Part shown: piece after piece, positions 50,863-59,238 of the stretch | Numbering within the stretch: the stretch's first letter is position 1 | Layout: every line of letters starts with the position of its first letter | Assembly (NCBI RefSeq): GCF_000427885.1 | Contig: NZ_ATYW01000003.1 | Location: 62,001 to 126,000, forward strand | Direction: 5' to 3' | DNA from: Glycomyces tenuis DSM 44171 | GTDB taxonomy: Bacteria > Actinomycetota > Actinomycetes > Mycobacteriales > Micromonosporaceae | Length of the DNA stretch: 64,000 nucleotides | The notes under the pieces: generated by a model | Told to the model about the DNA's origin: nothing | Seen by the model: only the letters and a program-made list of their open reading frames with translations | The model's database searches: none | Program-made: the position numbers and the translations under genes

Positions 50863-53748
50863 ATGCGGAGACGACTCCTCGCTCTCACAGGCACCGCGCT
50901 CATGATCACTTCCACGGCCGTCATCACCGCCCCGCACCCCGTCGCGGGCGAGGAACCGGAGATCGACCCGGCCGTCCTGACCGTCGACGTCTCCCAGCCG
51001 TACAAGGAGGTCGACCACGCCGCCTCCGGATCGCTCTACGGCATCGGCGACGAGGGCTGGCCGCCCGACGAGTGGATCGCGCCCACCAGCCCCAAGATGT
51101 TCACCCAGCCGCCGCCCGGCGCCACCCACCTGCCGAACGGCGAACCCGAACCCGTCGGCGACACGCTCGACGTCTGGGAGACCGCCTCCCGCAACGGCGC
51201 CACGGTCACCGTCCGCCTCCCCGACATCTTCCCGACCTTCCCCTACCAGTGGCAGGGCGACGACTACTGGTACACGAAGGTCGAGGAGATGGTCGCCGCC
51301 GTCCAGGCCTCCGGCGCCGACAACGTCTACGGCTACGAGATCTGGAACGAGCCCCAGTGGACCTGGAACGACGACTGGGGCTCCTACTTCGAGATGTGGG
51401 ACCGCACCTACCGCCTCATCCGCGAACTCGACCCCGACACGCCCATCATCGGCCCCAGCTACGACCGCGACTACGAGGCCGGGCTGCGCGAGTTCATGGA
51501 GCACGCCGTCGCCGGCGACACCGTCCCCGACATCGTCTCCTGGCACGAGCTCGGCCCCGTGGAAGGACTCAACGTCGGCGAGCACGTCGCCTTCTACCGC
51601 GCGCTCGAAGAGGAGCTCGGCGTCGAGCCGCGCCCGATCAGCATCAACGAGTACGGCTCCCCGCGCGACGCGGGCGTCCCCGGCTGGCTCGCCCGCTTCG
51701 TTTCCCGCATGGAACGCGCCGAGGTGGACACCGCGAACCTCGCCTTCTGGCACAAGCCCGGCCGCCTGTCCGACCTGCTCGTGCCCACCGGCGGCGGCTC
51801 CGGCCCGGCCACCGAGCCGCAGCCGACCGGGAACTACTGGCTGTTCAAGTGGTACGGCGAGATGACCGGCGACATGGTCGAGGTGACCCCGCCGACCACC
51901 ACCGGCCGCTACATCGAGATCGGCGAGCCCGTCCCGGCCCCGTCCACCCGCATCCCCGGCCAGGACGGCTTCGGAGGCGCCATCGGGCTCGGCGGCGACG
52001 ACCCCAACACCCATGTGGAGCTGCCCGACGGCCTCGTCGACGGCCTGGGCGACTTCACCGTCGCCGCCTGGGTCAAGCCCGACGCGAACACCCAGTGGTC
52101 GCGGATCTTCGACTTCGGCTCGGGCACCGAGAACAACATGTTCCTCACCGTCGACGACGGCACCGGCCTGCGCTTCGACCTCAAGGTCGGCGGCACCGTC
52201 CAGCAGATCGCGAGCTCGGCCGGGACGCTCCCCACCGGACAGTGGTCCCACGTCGCGGTCGTCAAGACCGGCGACACCGGCGTCCTGTACGTCGACGGCG
52301 AACCGGTCGGAGTGAACGAGGCGATGACGCTGAGCCCGGCCGACATGGGCGAGACCACGCAGAACTGGATCGGCGAGTCCCAGTACGAGGCCGACCCGCT
52401 GCTCGACGCCGCCGTCGACGAGTTCCAGATCTTCGGCCGCGGCCTGACCGAGGCCGAGGTCCGGTCGCTCACGGCCTCCCCGGCCGGCGAGACCGGCGGC
52501 GGCGACGTCGCCTGGTACCCCTTCGAGGAGGCCGAGGGCACCACCGCGCTCGACGCCTCCGGCAACGGCCGCGACGCCGTCGTGGGCACCGCGACCACCG
52601 GCGTGGAGCACATCCCCGCACTCGACGGCTTCGCCAGCGCCGACCCCGAGACGGACACCGCGAAGGTCGTCTTCGGCGGCGGCGAGGGCGACATCCGGCT
52701 CGACGTCCAGGGCCTCGACTCCCTGAACGGCTTCGGCCGCAAGGCGAACGTGCAGGTCTTCACCACCGGGTGGACCGGCACCGACGGCGTCTCCGAAGGG
52801 CCGGTGCCCTTGTTCGAGGGCACCTACAGGGTCGACGGGGACGGCTCGATCTCGGTGCCCGTCCAGGGCCTGAACGAGACCGACGCCTACTACGCGGTCA
52901 TCACGCCGGAGCGGAAGGCGCCCGACTTCGAAGGCCCCGTCCGCCGCCACGAGGCCGAGGACGCCTTCCCGGCCCACTGGCTGGGGGAGCAGGACAGCCC
53001 GCTGGCCTCCGAGAACGGCTACATCGAAGGGCGGCCGTGGGCGGACGAGCTGCTGTTCACCGTCGACGCGCCGGTCGCCGGAGCCTACGACCTCGGCATC
53101 CGCTACACCAACGACTCCGCAGAGGCCGTGACCGGCGACCTCGGCGTCAACGGAGAGAAGACCGAGCTCGCCTACGAGCCGACCGGCTCCGAGTTCGCCA
53201 CGGCCGCGGTCCCGCTCGAACTGCGGGAAGGACGGAACTGGATCACGGTCGAACTCGACGACATCGGCGTCGACTACCTCGAGGCGACGCCGTTCAGCGA
53301 GCGCCTCCAGGCCGAAGGCGGCGAGTGGGCCGGCGCCGAACTGGTCGAAGTGGACATGTCGGAGGGCAACTTCTTCGCGCCCTACTTCTCCGAGGCCGCC
53401 TACGTCCGCGGCTTCGAAGGCGAGGACAGCAACCTGCGACTGCCGGTCACCGTGCCGGCGGCGGGCACCTACGAGCTGACCATCGGCTATTCGACCGCGG
53501 GCACCGAGGAGGAGCGGCGCGCGCAGATCACCTCCGGGCACCTGCTGCGCGTCGGCGACGGCGAATGGCAGGAGGTCGTCTACACGCCGACGCAGTACAG
53601 GGACATGGTCGGCACCACGACGGTGACCGTCGAACTCCCGGCGGGAACCTCGGAGCTCACCCTCGCCAAGAGCGATCCGGACCGGGACGACGAACCACAG
53701 CCAGGCACAGTGGACCTCGACTACATCGATGTCGAACTCGCCCACTGA
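50863..53748 (+). CDS. Secreted clan GH-A glycoside hydrolase with LamG-like and two CBM35/CBM6-like modules
   Basis: A 961-residue secreted multi-domain enzyme. Signal peptide residues 1-28. Catalytic (beta/alpha)8 domain about 35-320: acid/base Glu163 in YEIWNEPQW and nucleophile Glu263 in ISINEYGSP, the clan GH-A pair; closest in feel to GH39-type enzymes, but the family is not certain. Residues about 350-495 form a concanavalin/LamG-like module (DFTVAAWVKPDAN, WSHVAVVKTGDTGVLYVDGEPVG). After a Gly linker and a beta-rich stretch come two carbohydrate-binding modules, about 705-830 (HEAEDAFPAHW) and 830-961 (LQAEGGEWAG), with YDLGIRYTND and YELTIGYSTAG typical of CBM35/6. GGAGG sits six bases before the ATG. 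Confidence 0.85.
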   Translation: MRRRLLALTGTALMITSTAVITAPHPVAGEEPEIDPAVLTVDVSQPYKEVDHAASGSLYGIGDEGWPPDEWIAPTSPKMFTQPPPGATHLPNGEPEPVGDTLDVWETASRNGATVTVRLPDIFPTFPYQWQGDDYWYTKVEEMVAAVQASGADNVYGYEIWNEPQWTWNDDWGSYFEMWDRTYRLIRELDPDTPIIGPSYDRDYEAGLREFMEHAVAGDTVPDIVSWHELGPVEGLNVGEHVAFYRALEEELGVEPRPISINEYGSPRDAGVPGWLARFVSRMERAEVDTANLAFWHKPGRLSDLLVPTGGGSGPATEPQPTGNYWLFKWYGEMTGDMVEVTPPTTTGRYIEIGEPVPAPSTRIPGQDGFGGAIGLGGDDPNTHVELPDGLVDGLGDFTVAAWVKPDANTQWSRIFDFGSGTENNMFLTVDDGTGLRFDLKVGGTVQQIASSAGTLPTGQWSHVAVVKTGDTGVLYVDGEPVGVNEAMTLSPADMGETTQNWIGESQYEADPLLDAAVDEFQIFGRGLTEAEVRSLTASPAGETGGGDVAWYPFEEAEGTTALDASGNGRDAVVGTATTGVEHIPALDGFASADPETDTAKVVFGGGEGDIRLDVQGLDSLNGFGRKANVQVFTTGWTGTDGVSEGPVPLFEGTYRVDGDGSISVPVQGLNETDAYYAVITPERKAPDFEGPVRRHEAEDAFPAHWLGEQDSPLASENGYIEGRPWADELLFTVDAPVAGAYDLGIRYTNDSAEAVTGDLGVNGEKTELAYEPTGSEFATAAVPLELREGRNWITVELDDIGVDYLEATPFSERLQAEGGEWAGAELVEVDMSEGNFFAPYFSEAAYVRGFEGEDSNLRLPVTVPAAGTYELTIGYSTAGTEEERRAQITSGHLLRVGDGEWQEVVYTPTQYRDMVGTTTVTVELPAGTSELTLAKSDPDRDDEPQPGTVDLDYIDVELAH

Positions 53749-53775
53749 CCAAGACCGCATTGTGAGGGTATGAAC

Positions 53776-53803
53776 GGGCGCCGGGCCGCACGGCCCGGCG
53801 CCC
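53776..53803 (+). terminator. Terminator after the GH-A hydrolase gene
   Basis: A perfect 12-bp stem (53776-53787 with 53792-53803) with loop GCAC, followed by TCGCTTG. Confidence 0.75.
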
Positions 53804-53851
53804 TCGCTTGTCGCGGCCCACACGACCGCCCGAAATCGACGACAATAAGGC

Positions 53852-54385
53852 ATGGACCCTTCGAAGATCCGTGTCCGCTACTCGCCCCGCTGGATCGCCG
53901 TCGGAATCGCGATCCAGGCCGGGGTGGTCACGATGGCCTGGGCCGGCGACATGTTCCTCTTCAGGGACGGGTCGCCGTCGACCTTCTACTTCGGCCTGTT
54001 TCTCATACTGAGCGTCATCGTCGTGGATGTCCTGCTCTTCTTCGGCGTCATCCCGTACGGCTCGATCACACCGCACCGGGTCTCGTTCAAGGACATGGGG
54101 GTGCGCGGTCCGGGCCTGCGGCCTCCCCCTTCCCGGGCCGTTCTGTATCCGGGCGACGCCGTCGTGATGACCGACAAGGATCTGTTCGTCTGGCGATACC
54201 ACTCCCAGACATATGAACGGCTGGAAGTGGTCTTCTCTCTGGTCCATCGCGACGATTTGGAGAGGATGCGGTCCTGGGTGTCCCGGACCTGGCAGCAGCC
54301 GACCAACCTTCAGCATGCGAAAGCCGTCGTCGAGCGGACATCCATGCGGGACCGGCTGTTCGGAAGGAAAGACGTCACTTATTGA
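53852..54385 (+). CDS. Uncharacterised two-helix membrane protein
   Basis: A 177-residue protein I do not recognise. Two hydrophobic helices lie at about residues 14-34 and 45-68, after a basic N-terminus; the remaining cytoplasmic part is basic and includes WRYHSQTYERLEV and RTWQQPTNLQHAKAVVERTSMRDRLFGRK. There is no SD, and the closest -10-like sequence (GACAAT, 53839-53844) is eight bases before the ATG, so it may be leaderless. It is less G/C-biased at wobble positions toward its end than its neighbours. Confidence 0.6.
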   Translation: MDPSKIRVRYSPRWIAVGIAIQAGVVTMAWAGDMFLFRDGSPSTFYFGLFLILSVIVVDVLLFFGVIPYGSITPHRVSFKDMGVRGPGLRPPPSRAVLYPGDAVVMTDKDLFVWRYHSQTYERLEVVFSLVHRDDLERMRSWVSRTWQQPTNLQHAKAVVERTSMRDRLFGRKDVTY

Positions 54386-54415
54386 CGGCGAGCTCCGCTG
54401 AGAGCGCGCAGGGGC

Positions 54416-55363
54416 TCACGCGGCCAGGCGCTCGCGCGAGCGGCGATGGGTCGTCGGGGTGACGCCGCGGACTCGCTTGAAGGCCACTGACAGGGCGAAG
54501 GCGTTCGCGTAGCCGACGCGGCGGGCGATCGCCTCGATGGTGTGGTCGGTCGAGCGCAGCAGATCGGCTGCCAAGGTGATTCGCCATGAGGTCAGGTACG
54601 CCATCGGCGCCTCGCCGACCAGAGCGGTGAAGCGCCGGGACAGGGTGGCGCGGGAGACCTTGGCGCGGTCGGCCAGCTCGCCGATGCTCCACGGGTGCGC
54701 CGGGTCCTCGTGCAGCAGGCGGAGCACCGAGCCGACGACCGGGTCGCTCTGGGCCCGATACCATCCCGGCGCATGCGACTCCGGACGGGCGAACCAGGCC
54801 CGCAGCGTGGTGATCAGCGCCAGGTCGAGCCAACGGTCCAGCACGCTCTGCTGACCGGGCTCGTCGCACTGGATCTCGGCGAGCATCATGTCCATCACGT
54901 GCCCGGCGACGTCGGCGGCCGGGACCACCAGCACCGACGGCAGGGCCGAGAGCAGCCGGCCGCTGACGTCGCCGTCGAACCGGTAGGTGCCGCTGACCGC
55001 CATCGCGGCGCCTTCGGGACGGGCGCCGTACGTCCGGACCCCGAGCCGCGCACTGTAGTCGACCGGCGCGCCGGGCAGCGGCTCGCAGCGCCCGCCGGGG
55101 TGGATCCGCAACTGCGGCACGGTCTCCGGCTCGTCGCCCACGACGTACGGCTCCGGGCCGCGCACGATGACGACGTCGCCCTCCTCCATCCGGACCGGCT
55201 CGATGCCGTCCCTGACGATCCAGGCCGAGCCGCGGGCGAGGGACGCGAGCGACAGCGGCGCCCGCTCCACGATGTGCAGCGCCCACGGCGGGTCCATGAT
55301 GGTCAGATTGAAGACCCCGCCGTGCGCTTTGGCGCCGGCCAGCAGATCGTCGAGTACGTCCAC
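54416..55363 (-). CDS. AraC-family transcriptional regulator (cupin sensor)
   Basis: A 315-residue regulator: N-terminal cupin_6 domain (about residues 1-185, with DVVIVRGPEPYVVGD) and C-terminal AraC double HTH (about 205-305): IGELADRAKVSRATLSRRF and IEAIARRVGYANAFALSVAFKRVRGVTPT. It starts at GTG 55363. Divergently transcribed from an NmrA-like gene with inverted repeats between them, the usual arrangement of a regulator and its target. Confidence 0.9.
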   Translation of the reverse strand: MDVLDDLLAGAKAHGGVFNLTIMDPPWALHIVERAPLSLASLARGSAWIVRDGIEPVRMEEGDVVIVRGPEPYVVGDEPETVPQLRIHPGGRCEPLPGAPVDYSARLGVRTYGARPEGAAMAVSGTYRFDGDVSGRLLSALPSVLVVPAADVAGHVMDMMLAEIQCDEPGQQSVLDRWLDLALITTLRAWFARPESHAPGWYRAQSDPVVGSVLRLLHEDPAHPWSIGELADRAKVSRATLSRRFTALVGEAPMAYLTSWRITLAADLLRSTDHTIEAIARRVGYANAFALSVAFKRVRGVTPTTHRRSRERLAA

Positions 55364-55379
55364 ACGAACAGCTTAGTTT

Positions 55380-55425
55380 GAGACGGACGGACATGGAAGT
55401 GCGCCTCTCAACCATGGTTCGTCTC
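55380..55425. promoter_or_regulatory. Inverted repeats between the AraC and NmrA-like genes
   Basis: GAGACG (55380-55385) with CGTCTC (55420-55425), and inside it CATGG (55392-55396) with CCATG (55412-55416), symmetric about one centre. A likely AraC-family operator. TGTACT at 55438-55443 is a possible -10 seven bases before the ATG of the NmrA-like gene, which would be leaderless. Confidence 0.5.
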
Positions 55426-55450
55426 ATCATCCTGCGGTGTACTTGAACGC

Positions 55451-56296
55451 ATGACGAACACGACGATTCTCATCCTCGGCGGCAAGGGCAAGACCGGCCG
55501 CCATGTCACCGAACGACTCCAGGCGCGCGGCGTCCAGACCCGGCTGGCCTCGCGGTCGAGCGCACGGCGATTCGACTGGTACGACGAGGACACCTGGGAG
55601 CCGGTGACGACCGGCATCGACACGGCCTACATGGCCCCGCCGGTCGACCCGCCGGGCATGATGCGGGCCGAGCGGTTCATCAGGCAGGCGGCGGCGAACG
55701 GACTGCGCCGGCTGGTGCTGCTCTCCGGCCGCGGCGTCGGCAGCCCCGGCCGCGAGTTCGAGGTCTACGAGAAGGGGCTCGAACTGGAGAACGCGGTCAA
55801 GGACAGCGGCCTCGACTGGACCATCGTCCGACCCGCGTGGTTCATGCAGAACTTCAGCGAGGACTTCTTCTACGATTCGGTGATGGCCGGCGAACTCCGG
55901 GTCTCGGCGGGCGACGGCGCCGAGCCGTGGATCGACACCGAGGACATCGCCGAGGTGATGGTGGCCGCGCTGCTGGACCCGAAGCACATCGGCGAGACCT
56001 ACTCGCTGTCCGGCCCGCGCACGCTCACCATGACCGAGGTCGCGTCCGAGCTGACCGCCGCGATCGGGCGGCCGATCCGCTACGTCGAGCTCGAACCCGA
56101 GGAGCACGTCGCCGAACTCGTCGGGTACGGCGCTCCGCGAGAGGTGGCCGAGTCGCTCCGCGACCTGCTCGCGGTGATCCGCAACCACCGCTCCGAGTAC
56201 CTTTCGGACGGTGTGCGGCAGGTGCTCGGCCGTGAGCCGCGCGACTTCGCCGACTGGGCGCGACGCACCGCGCGGACCGGAGCCTGGTCGGCCTGA
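55451..56296 (+). CDS. NmrA-like NAD(P)-binding oxidoreductase
   Basis: A 281-residue atypical SDR. Rossmann motif ILGGKGKTGRHV (residues 8-19), APPVDPPG, LVLLSGRG and IVRPAWFMQNFSEDF are typical of the NmrA/ergot-alkaloid AgnE-like group, with a C-terminal DTEDIAEVMVAALLD block. Likely an NADPH-dependent reductase or redox sensor controlled by the divergent AraC protein. There is no SD before ATG 55451, fitting the leaderless arrangement. Confidence 0.85.
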   Translation: MTNTTILILGGKGKTGRHVTERLQARGVQTRLASRSSARRFDWYDEDTWEPVTTGIDTAYMAPPVDPPGMMRAERFIRQAAANGLRRLVLLSGRGVGSPGREFEVYEKGLELENAVKDSGLDWTIVRPAWFMQNFSEDFFYDSVMAGELRVSAGDGAEPWIDTEDIAEVMVAALLDPKHIGETYSLSGPRTLTMTEVASELTAAIGRPIRYVELEPEEHVAELVGYGAPREVAESLRDLLAVIRNHRSEYLSDGVRQVLGREPRDFADWARRTARTGAWSA

Positions 56297-56456
56297 CCGG
56301 GCCCGGTCGGCTCGCGGGCGGCCTCCATATTCGATGGGGCACATCGCGAGTGGGCGCCAAGGCGAGAGGTTCGAAGTGCGGTCCGCACCTCCGGTGGAGC
56401 GCATCGAGCTCGCGGGCACGGTCGAACGCCGACGCCGTTCACTCCGGAACAGATGA

Positions 56457-56488
56457 GGGCCGGTCGATCCCCACCGATCGACCGGCCC
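56457..56488. terminator. Hairpin in the gap downstream of the NmrA-like gene
   Basis: A perfect 12-bp stem (56457-56468 with 56477-56488). It lies 160 bases after the stop, so its assignment is uncertain. The gap 56297-56626 also contains a 40-codon open frame from ATG 56334 that I cannot support as a gene. Confidence 0.45.
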
Positions 56489-56626
56489 GGTGCCCTGCGA
56501 TGTTCCGCAACGGAGTCCTGGGGAGGCTCGCGTCGCGGGCGTCGCAGGGCGGATTGGGCACGGCGGTGCTGTGACGGCCATGCGCGACAACGGTTCGGCC
56601 GGCCGCCGTGCCCGAGTTTCAGGTGA

Positions 56627-56923
56627 CTAGTGATCGGTGATCTTGCGTGCCTCGGCCTCGATCCAGGCGCACCATTCATCGCCGTTCCAGGCGCCGTGCC
56701 ATGTCGGGCCGGAGCCGGGCCGGTCGGTGAAGACGCAGACCTCGCTGGGGCCGTTGCCGTCCGAGCAGTCGACACGGTAGGCGCGCGGGGCCTTGGCGGT
56801 CTGGAATACGGTGAAGATCGCCGGGCCGCGCCGGAACTCGCCGAGGTAGGCGTCCTCTGGTGTGAGTTCGCCTGGTGTGGATTTGCTTGGTATGGATTCG
56901 CCTGGTGTGGATTCGTCAGCCAT
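56627..56923 (-). CDS. Uncharacterised 98-residue protein with N-terminal 5-residue repeats
   Basis: Not recognised. It begins MADESTPGES, continues with STPGE/SIPSK/LTPE repeats from a 15-bp tandem repeat, then a compact domain with FRRGPAIFTVFQTAKAPRAYRVD and two Trp-rich segments (WHGAWNGDEWCAWIEAEAR). Its ATG lies inside the end of the upstream small gene, overlapping by eight bases, so the two are coupled. They face away from a DUF5753 regulator gene. Confidence 0.55.
   Translation of the reverse strand: MADESTPGESIPSKSTPGELTPEDAYLGEFRRGPAIFTVFQTAKAPRAYRVDCSDGNGPSEVCVFTDRPGSGPTWHGAWNGDEWCAWIEAEARKITDH
56856..56915 (-). repeat. Four 15-bp tandem repeats in the small gene
   Basis: Units at 56856-56870, 56871-56885, 56886-56900 and 56901-56915, consensus CCTGGTGTGGATTCG with few differences, lying in frame (five codons each) near the start of the gene at 56627-56923, whose coding begins at 56923. 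Copy number could vary without shifting frame. Confidence 0.85.
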
Positions 56924-57239
56924 CGCAGTGCCGGATCTCGCCGTTGTAGAAGACCATGAAGGCCTGGGCCTCGGCCCATTCGCGCCAGGCTTCGGAGGCG
57001 GAGCGCCAGCCGGGGCCCCAGGTGGCGTGGAGTTCGCCGGTGTTGAGTCCGGAGATGACGAGGACGATGTCGCGGGCCTCGCCGGTGTGGACCTGGAAGG
57101 AATCGGGCGCGGTCTCGCTGGAGGCGCGGACGGTGTAGGTGCGGACGCTGTCGGCGAAGGAGCCGCGCTCCAGCTCGGCGCCGCGTGGCGGATTGGGTTT
57201 GGTCTTGACGGTCGCGTGGGCGACAATGGGTGCTGACAC
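56916..57239 (-). CDS. Uncharacterised 107-residue protein
   Basis: Not recognised. A compact soluble protein with VAHATVKTKPNPPRG, a Val/Thr strand-rich centre (SVRTYTVRASSETAPD, DIVLVISGLNTGELHATWGPG) and ending WAEAQAFMVFYNGEIRHCDG. GTG 57239 is chosen because GGAGG lies nine bases upstream; the longer TTG start has no usable site. It precedes and overlaps the other small gene, forming a two-gene unit transcribed away from the DUF5753 regulator. Confidence 0.55.
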   Translation of the reverse strand: MSAPIVAHATVKTKPNPPRGAELERGSFADSVRTYTVRASSETAPDSFQVHTGEARDIVLVISGLNTGELHATWGPGWRSASEAWREWAEAQAFMVFYNGEIRHCDG

Positions 57240-57321
57240 GGTGTGCAACCTCCGTGTTGTCTAAGACCGGGGCGGGCGCAGGTTGGTAGCCAGATCTCCC
57301 GCCCCGGTCGGTTTCTGTGGA

Positions 57322-57470
57322 GGGCATGAAATGCCCGTTCTCACGTGTTCCGTCCCCAGAATCCCGAGATGGACTTCTCATGCCTGGTTGGTATCATGGC
57401 ATATATCGATAGTTGATGCAAGATTGCATAAGCTAAATAGGCGCAGTTCTTCTGTCGGTTCCATGACAGA
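57322..57470. promoter_or_regulatory. Divergent promoter region with three inverted repeats
   Basis: GGGCAT/ATGCCC (57322-57336), TGCAAGATTGCA (57417-57428) and TCTGTC/GACAGA (57451-57470). A minus-strand promoter TTGCAT-17-CATGAT has its -35 within the middle repeat, pointing at the two small genes. The last repeat lies in the leader of the DUF5753 gene. The region is AT-rich. Confidence 0.5.
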
Positions 57471-57485
57471 ACGTTTGGAGCAACC

Positions 57486-58346
57486 ATGCCGACACTCCCG
57501 GGACCCGGCCCCAGCCTTCGCTCTCAGTGGCTCGGTGAGCGCATTCGTGACCTGCGGAAATCCAGAAGAATGTCGCTGAAAGAGGTTGGGAGTTATCTCC
57601 AGCGCGACCAGGCCACGCTCAGCCGATACGAGAACGGTGAGCTTCCAGTGCGGCGCGGCGATCTGATGGCGATGCTGGATCTCTTCGGCGTGTCGGACCC
57701 GAAGATGCGCGGCGACCTTGAGCAGATGCGGGATGACTGCTGGCAGAAGGACTGGTGGGATCAGCACCGAGAAGACCTGGGAAGCCAGTTCATCAACATG
57801 CCCTGGTTGGAGAGCAGAGCGGAGCGGATCTGCTCCTACCAGACCATGTTCGTGGACGGCCTGCTCCAAACGCGGGAACAAGCCGAGGTGCTCATCAGAA
57901 ACGCCGAATCGGCAGAGACGAGTGAGCAGCAGATCGAGCGATGGGTGGATCTGCGCATCGACAGGCAGAGAGTCCTCACTGGTCAAGACCCCACGCGCTT
58001 GTCGGTGATTTTGGAGGAGACCGTGCTTCATCGGCGGATGGGCGGCCCGCGGATATGGCATGACCAGCTCCAACGCCTGCTGGGTGAGTCGGAGCGGGAC
58101 AATGTCGAGGTGCGCGTAATGCCGTTCTCGCGAGCCCCGCACGCTGGGCATCAAGGCAGTTTCATCCTCTTCGAGATGCCTGAGCCGTATCCGGAAGTCG
58201 CGTATGTCGACACGCTTGCCGGGATCCTCTATGTCGAAGATCCCTCGGTCCATCGGTTCAGCCAGGCGTGGCAAGATCTTTATGAGGGGGCACTCAGCCC
58301 GGAGGCTTCGATCCAGCTGATTGCCGAACATCTTGAGGGGACCTGA
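57486..58346 (+). CDS. Helix-turn-helix DUF5753 regulator (WhiJ-like)
   Basis: A 286-residue protein: an Xre-type HTH near residues 15-70 (LGERIRDLRKSRRMSLKEVG, QRDQATLSRYENGELPVRR) and a C-terminal DUF5753 domain (about 85-275; IERWVDLRIDRQRVL, VILEETVLHRRMGG, GSFILFEMPEPYPEVAYVD). This architecture, next to a DUF397 gene, is the abundant actinobacterial WhiJ/Scr1-like module linked in Streptomyces to development and secondary metabolism. SD TTGGAG lies five bases before the ATG. Its stop is two bases before the DUF397 gene. Confidence 0.9.
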   Translation: MPTLPGPGPSLRSQWLGERIRDLRKSRRMSLKEVGSYLQRDQATLSRYENGELPVRRGDLMAMLDLFGVSDPKMRGDLEQMRDDCWQKDWWDQHREDLGSQFINMPWLESRAERICSYQTMFVDGLLQTREQAEVLIRNAESAETSEQQIERWVDLRIDRQRVLTGQDPTRLSVILEETVLHRRMGGPRIWHDQLQRLLGESERDNVEVRVMPFSRAPHAGHQGSFILFEMPEPYPEVAYVDTLAGILYVEDPSVHRFSQAWQDLYEGALSPEASIQLIAEHLEGT

Positions 58347-58348
58347 CA

Positions 58349-58582
58349 ATGAGCACCGAACAGCGGCTCTCACCAGTGGAGCTAGCTGGGATTCGCTGGC
58401 ACGTGAGTACCCGCAGCGCAGGCAATGGGGGCCAATGCGTCGAGGCCGGTCCGCTGTCGGACGGCTCGGGGCGGGTCGCGGTGCGCCACTCCCACCACCC
58501 TGACGGCTCGGTCATCGTCTACACCCGCGCCGAGTGGGACGCCTTCCTCGCCGGAGCCAAAGACGGCGAGTTCGACTTCTAG
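58349..58582 (+). CDS. DUF397 small partner protein
   Basis: A 77-residue DUF397 protein: WHVSTRSAGNGGQCVEAGPL, then VAVRHSHHPDGSVIVYTRAEWDAFLAGAKDGEFDF, the classic family ending. Acts with DUF5753 HTH proteins, possibly as an antagonist. Its TAG overlaps the stop of the convergent TetR gene in CTAG (58579-58582). Confidence 0.9.
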   Translation: MSTEQRLSPVELAGIRWHVSTRSAGNGGQCVEAGPLSDGSGRVAVRHSHHPDGSVIVYTRAEWDAFLAGAKDGEFDF

Positions 58583-59145
58583 CCCTCCAACGCGGTCACC
58601 ATGGCCGCGACCAGCTCCCTCGTCTGCTCGAACGAGACCCTGGACAGCTCCGGCGAGTCGATCACCGACCTCATGACCCCGATGCCGATCAGCAGCGCGC
58701 CGACCAGCTCGGCCCGCAGCTCGGCGTCATCGCCCCCCAACCGCTCGGCGAAGTCGGCCAGATAGTCGCCGCAGACCTGCTCGCGCAGCCGGGCGCGGAC
58801 CTCGGGCCGCCCCGCGGAACGCAGCATGACCAGCAGCGGATGCTCGCCGCCCGGCTCGGCCCGCTCGGCGAAGACCACTTCGCGCAGCATCGCCTCGGCC
58901 AGCGCGGCCGGTTCCGCGCGCGCCCTCCGGCCGATGCCCTCTGGCACTGCAACGTGCACGGCCTCTTCGAACAGCGCCTGCTTCGAGCCGAAATACCTGA
59001 AGATCAGCGTCGCGTCGATCCCGGCGTCGGCGGCGATGTCGCGCACGCCGGTCCCGTCGAAGCCGTGCTCGGTGAAGCGGCGGCGGGCCGCATCCAGTAG
59101 CGCCGTCCGGGTGGCCGCCTTGTCGCGTCGTTTGGGCTCGCTCAT
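58579..59145 (-). CDS. TetR-family regulator of the divergent SDR gene
   Basis: A 188-residue protein with the TetR HTH (about residues 12-58: ALLDAARRRFTEHGFDGTGV then RDIAADAGIDATLIFRYFGSKQ) and a TetR_C ligand-binding part. No SD is visible; TATGAT (59157-59152) is six bases before ATG 59145, which fits a leaderless message; a longer start at 59163 is in frame. Two palindromes in the shared intergenic region should be its operators. Confidence 0.9.
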   Translation of the reverse strand: MSEPKRRDKAATRTALLDAARRRFTEHGFDGTGVRDIAADAGIDATLIFRYFGSKQALFEEAVHVAVPEGIGRRARAEPAALAEAMLREVVFAERAEPGGEHPLLVMLRSAGRPEVRARLREQVCGDYLADFAERLGGDDAELRAELVGALLIGIGVMRSVIDSPELSRVSFEQTRELVAAMVTALEG

Positions 59146-59151
59146 GAAGTC

Positions 59152-59214
59152 ATCATAAGTCATCAACTGTTGACTTATCGAGCGCCTTCGACTAGCTTTG
59201 TCATCGATCGATGA
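59152..59214. promoter_or_regulatory. Divergent TetR/SDR promoters with two operators
   Basis: For the SDR gene: TTGACT (59170-59175), 17 bases, TAGCTT (59193-59198), start near 59205. A palindrome TCAACTGTTGA (59163-59173) covers its -35 and a perfect 14-bp TCATCGATCGATGA (59201-59214) covers its start site. The regulator's own -10 is TATGAT at 59157-59152. Confidence 0.65.
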
Positions 59215-59238
59215 CTTACTTGGAAAGGCATGAGCCTC

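Noticed and set aside
56334-56456. Forty-codon open frame in the gap after the NmrA-like gene
   Set aside because: No SD, no recognisable family and Arg-rich composition; could be chance or a decayed fragment.
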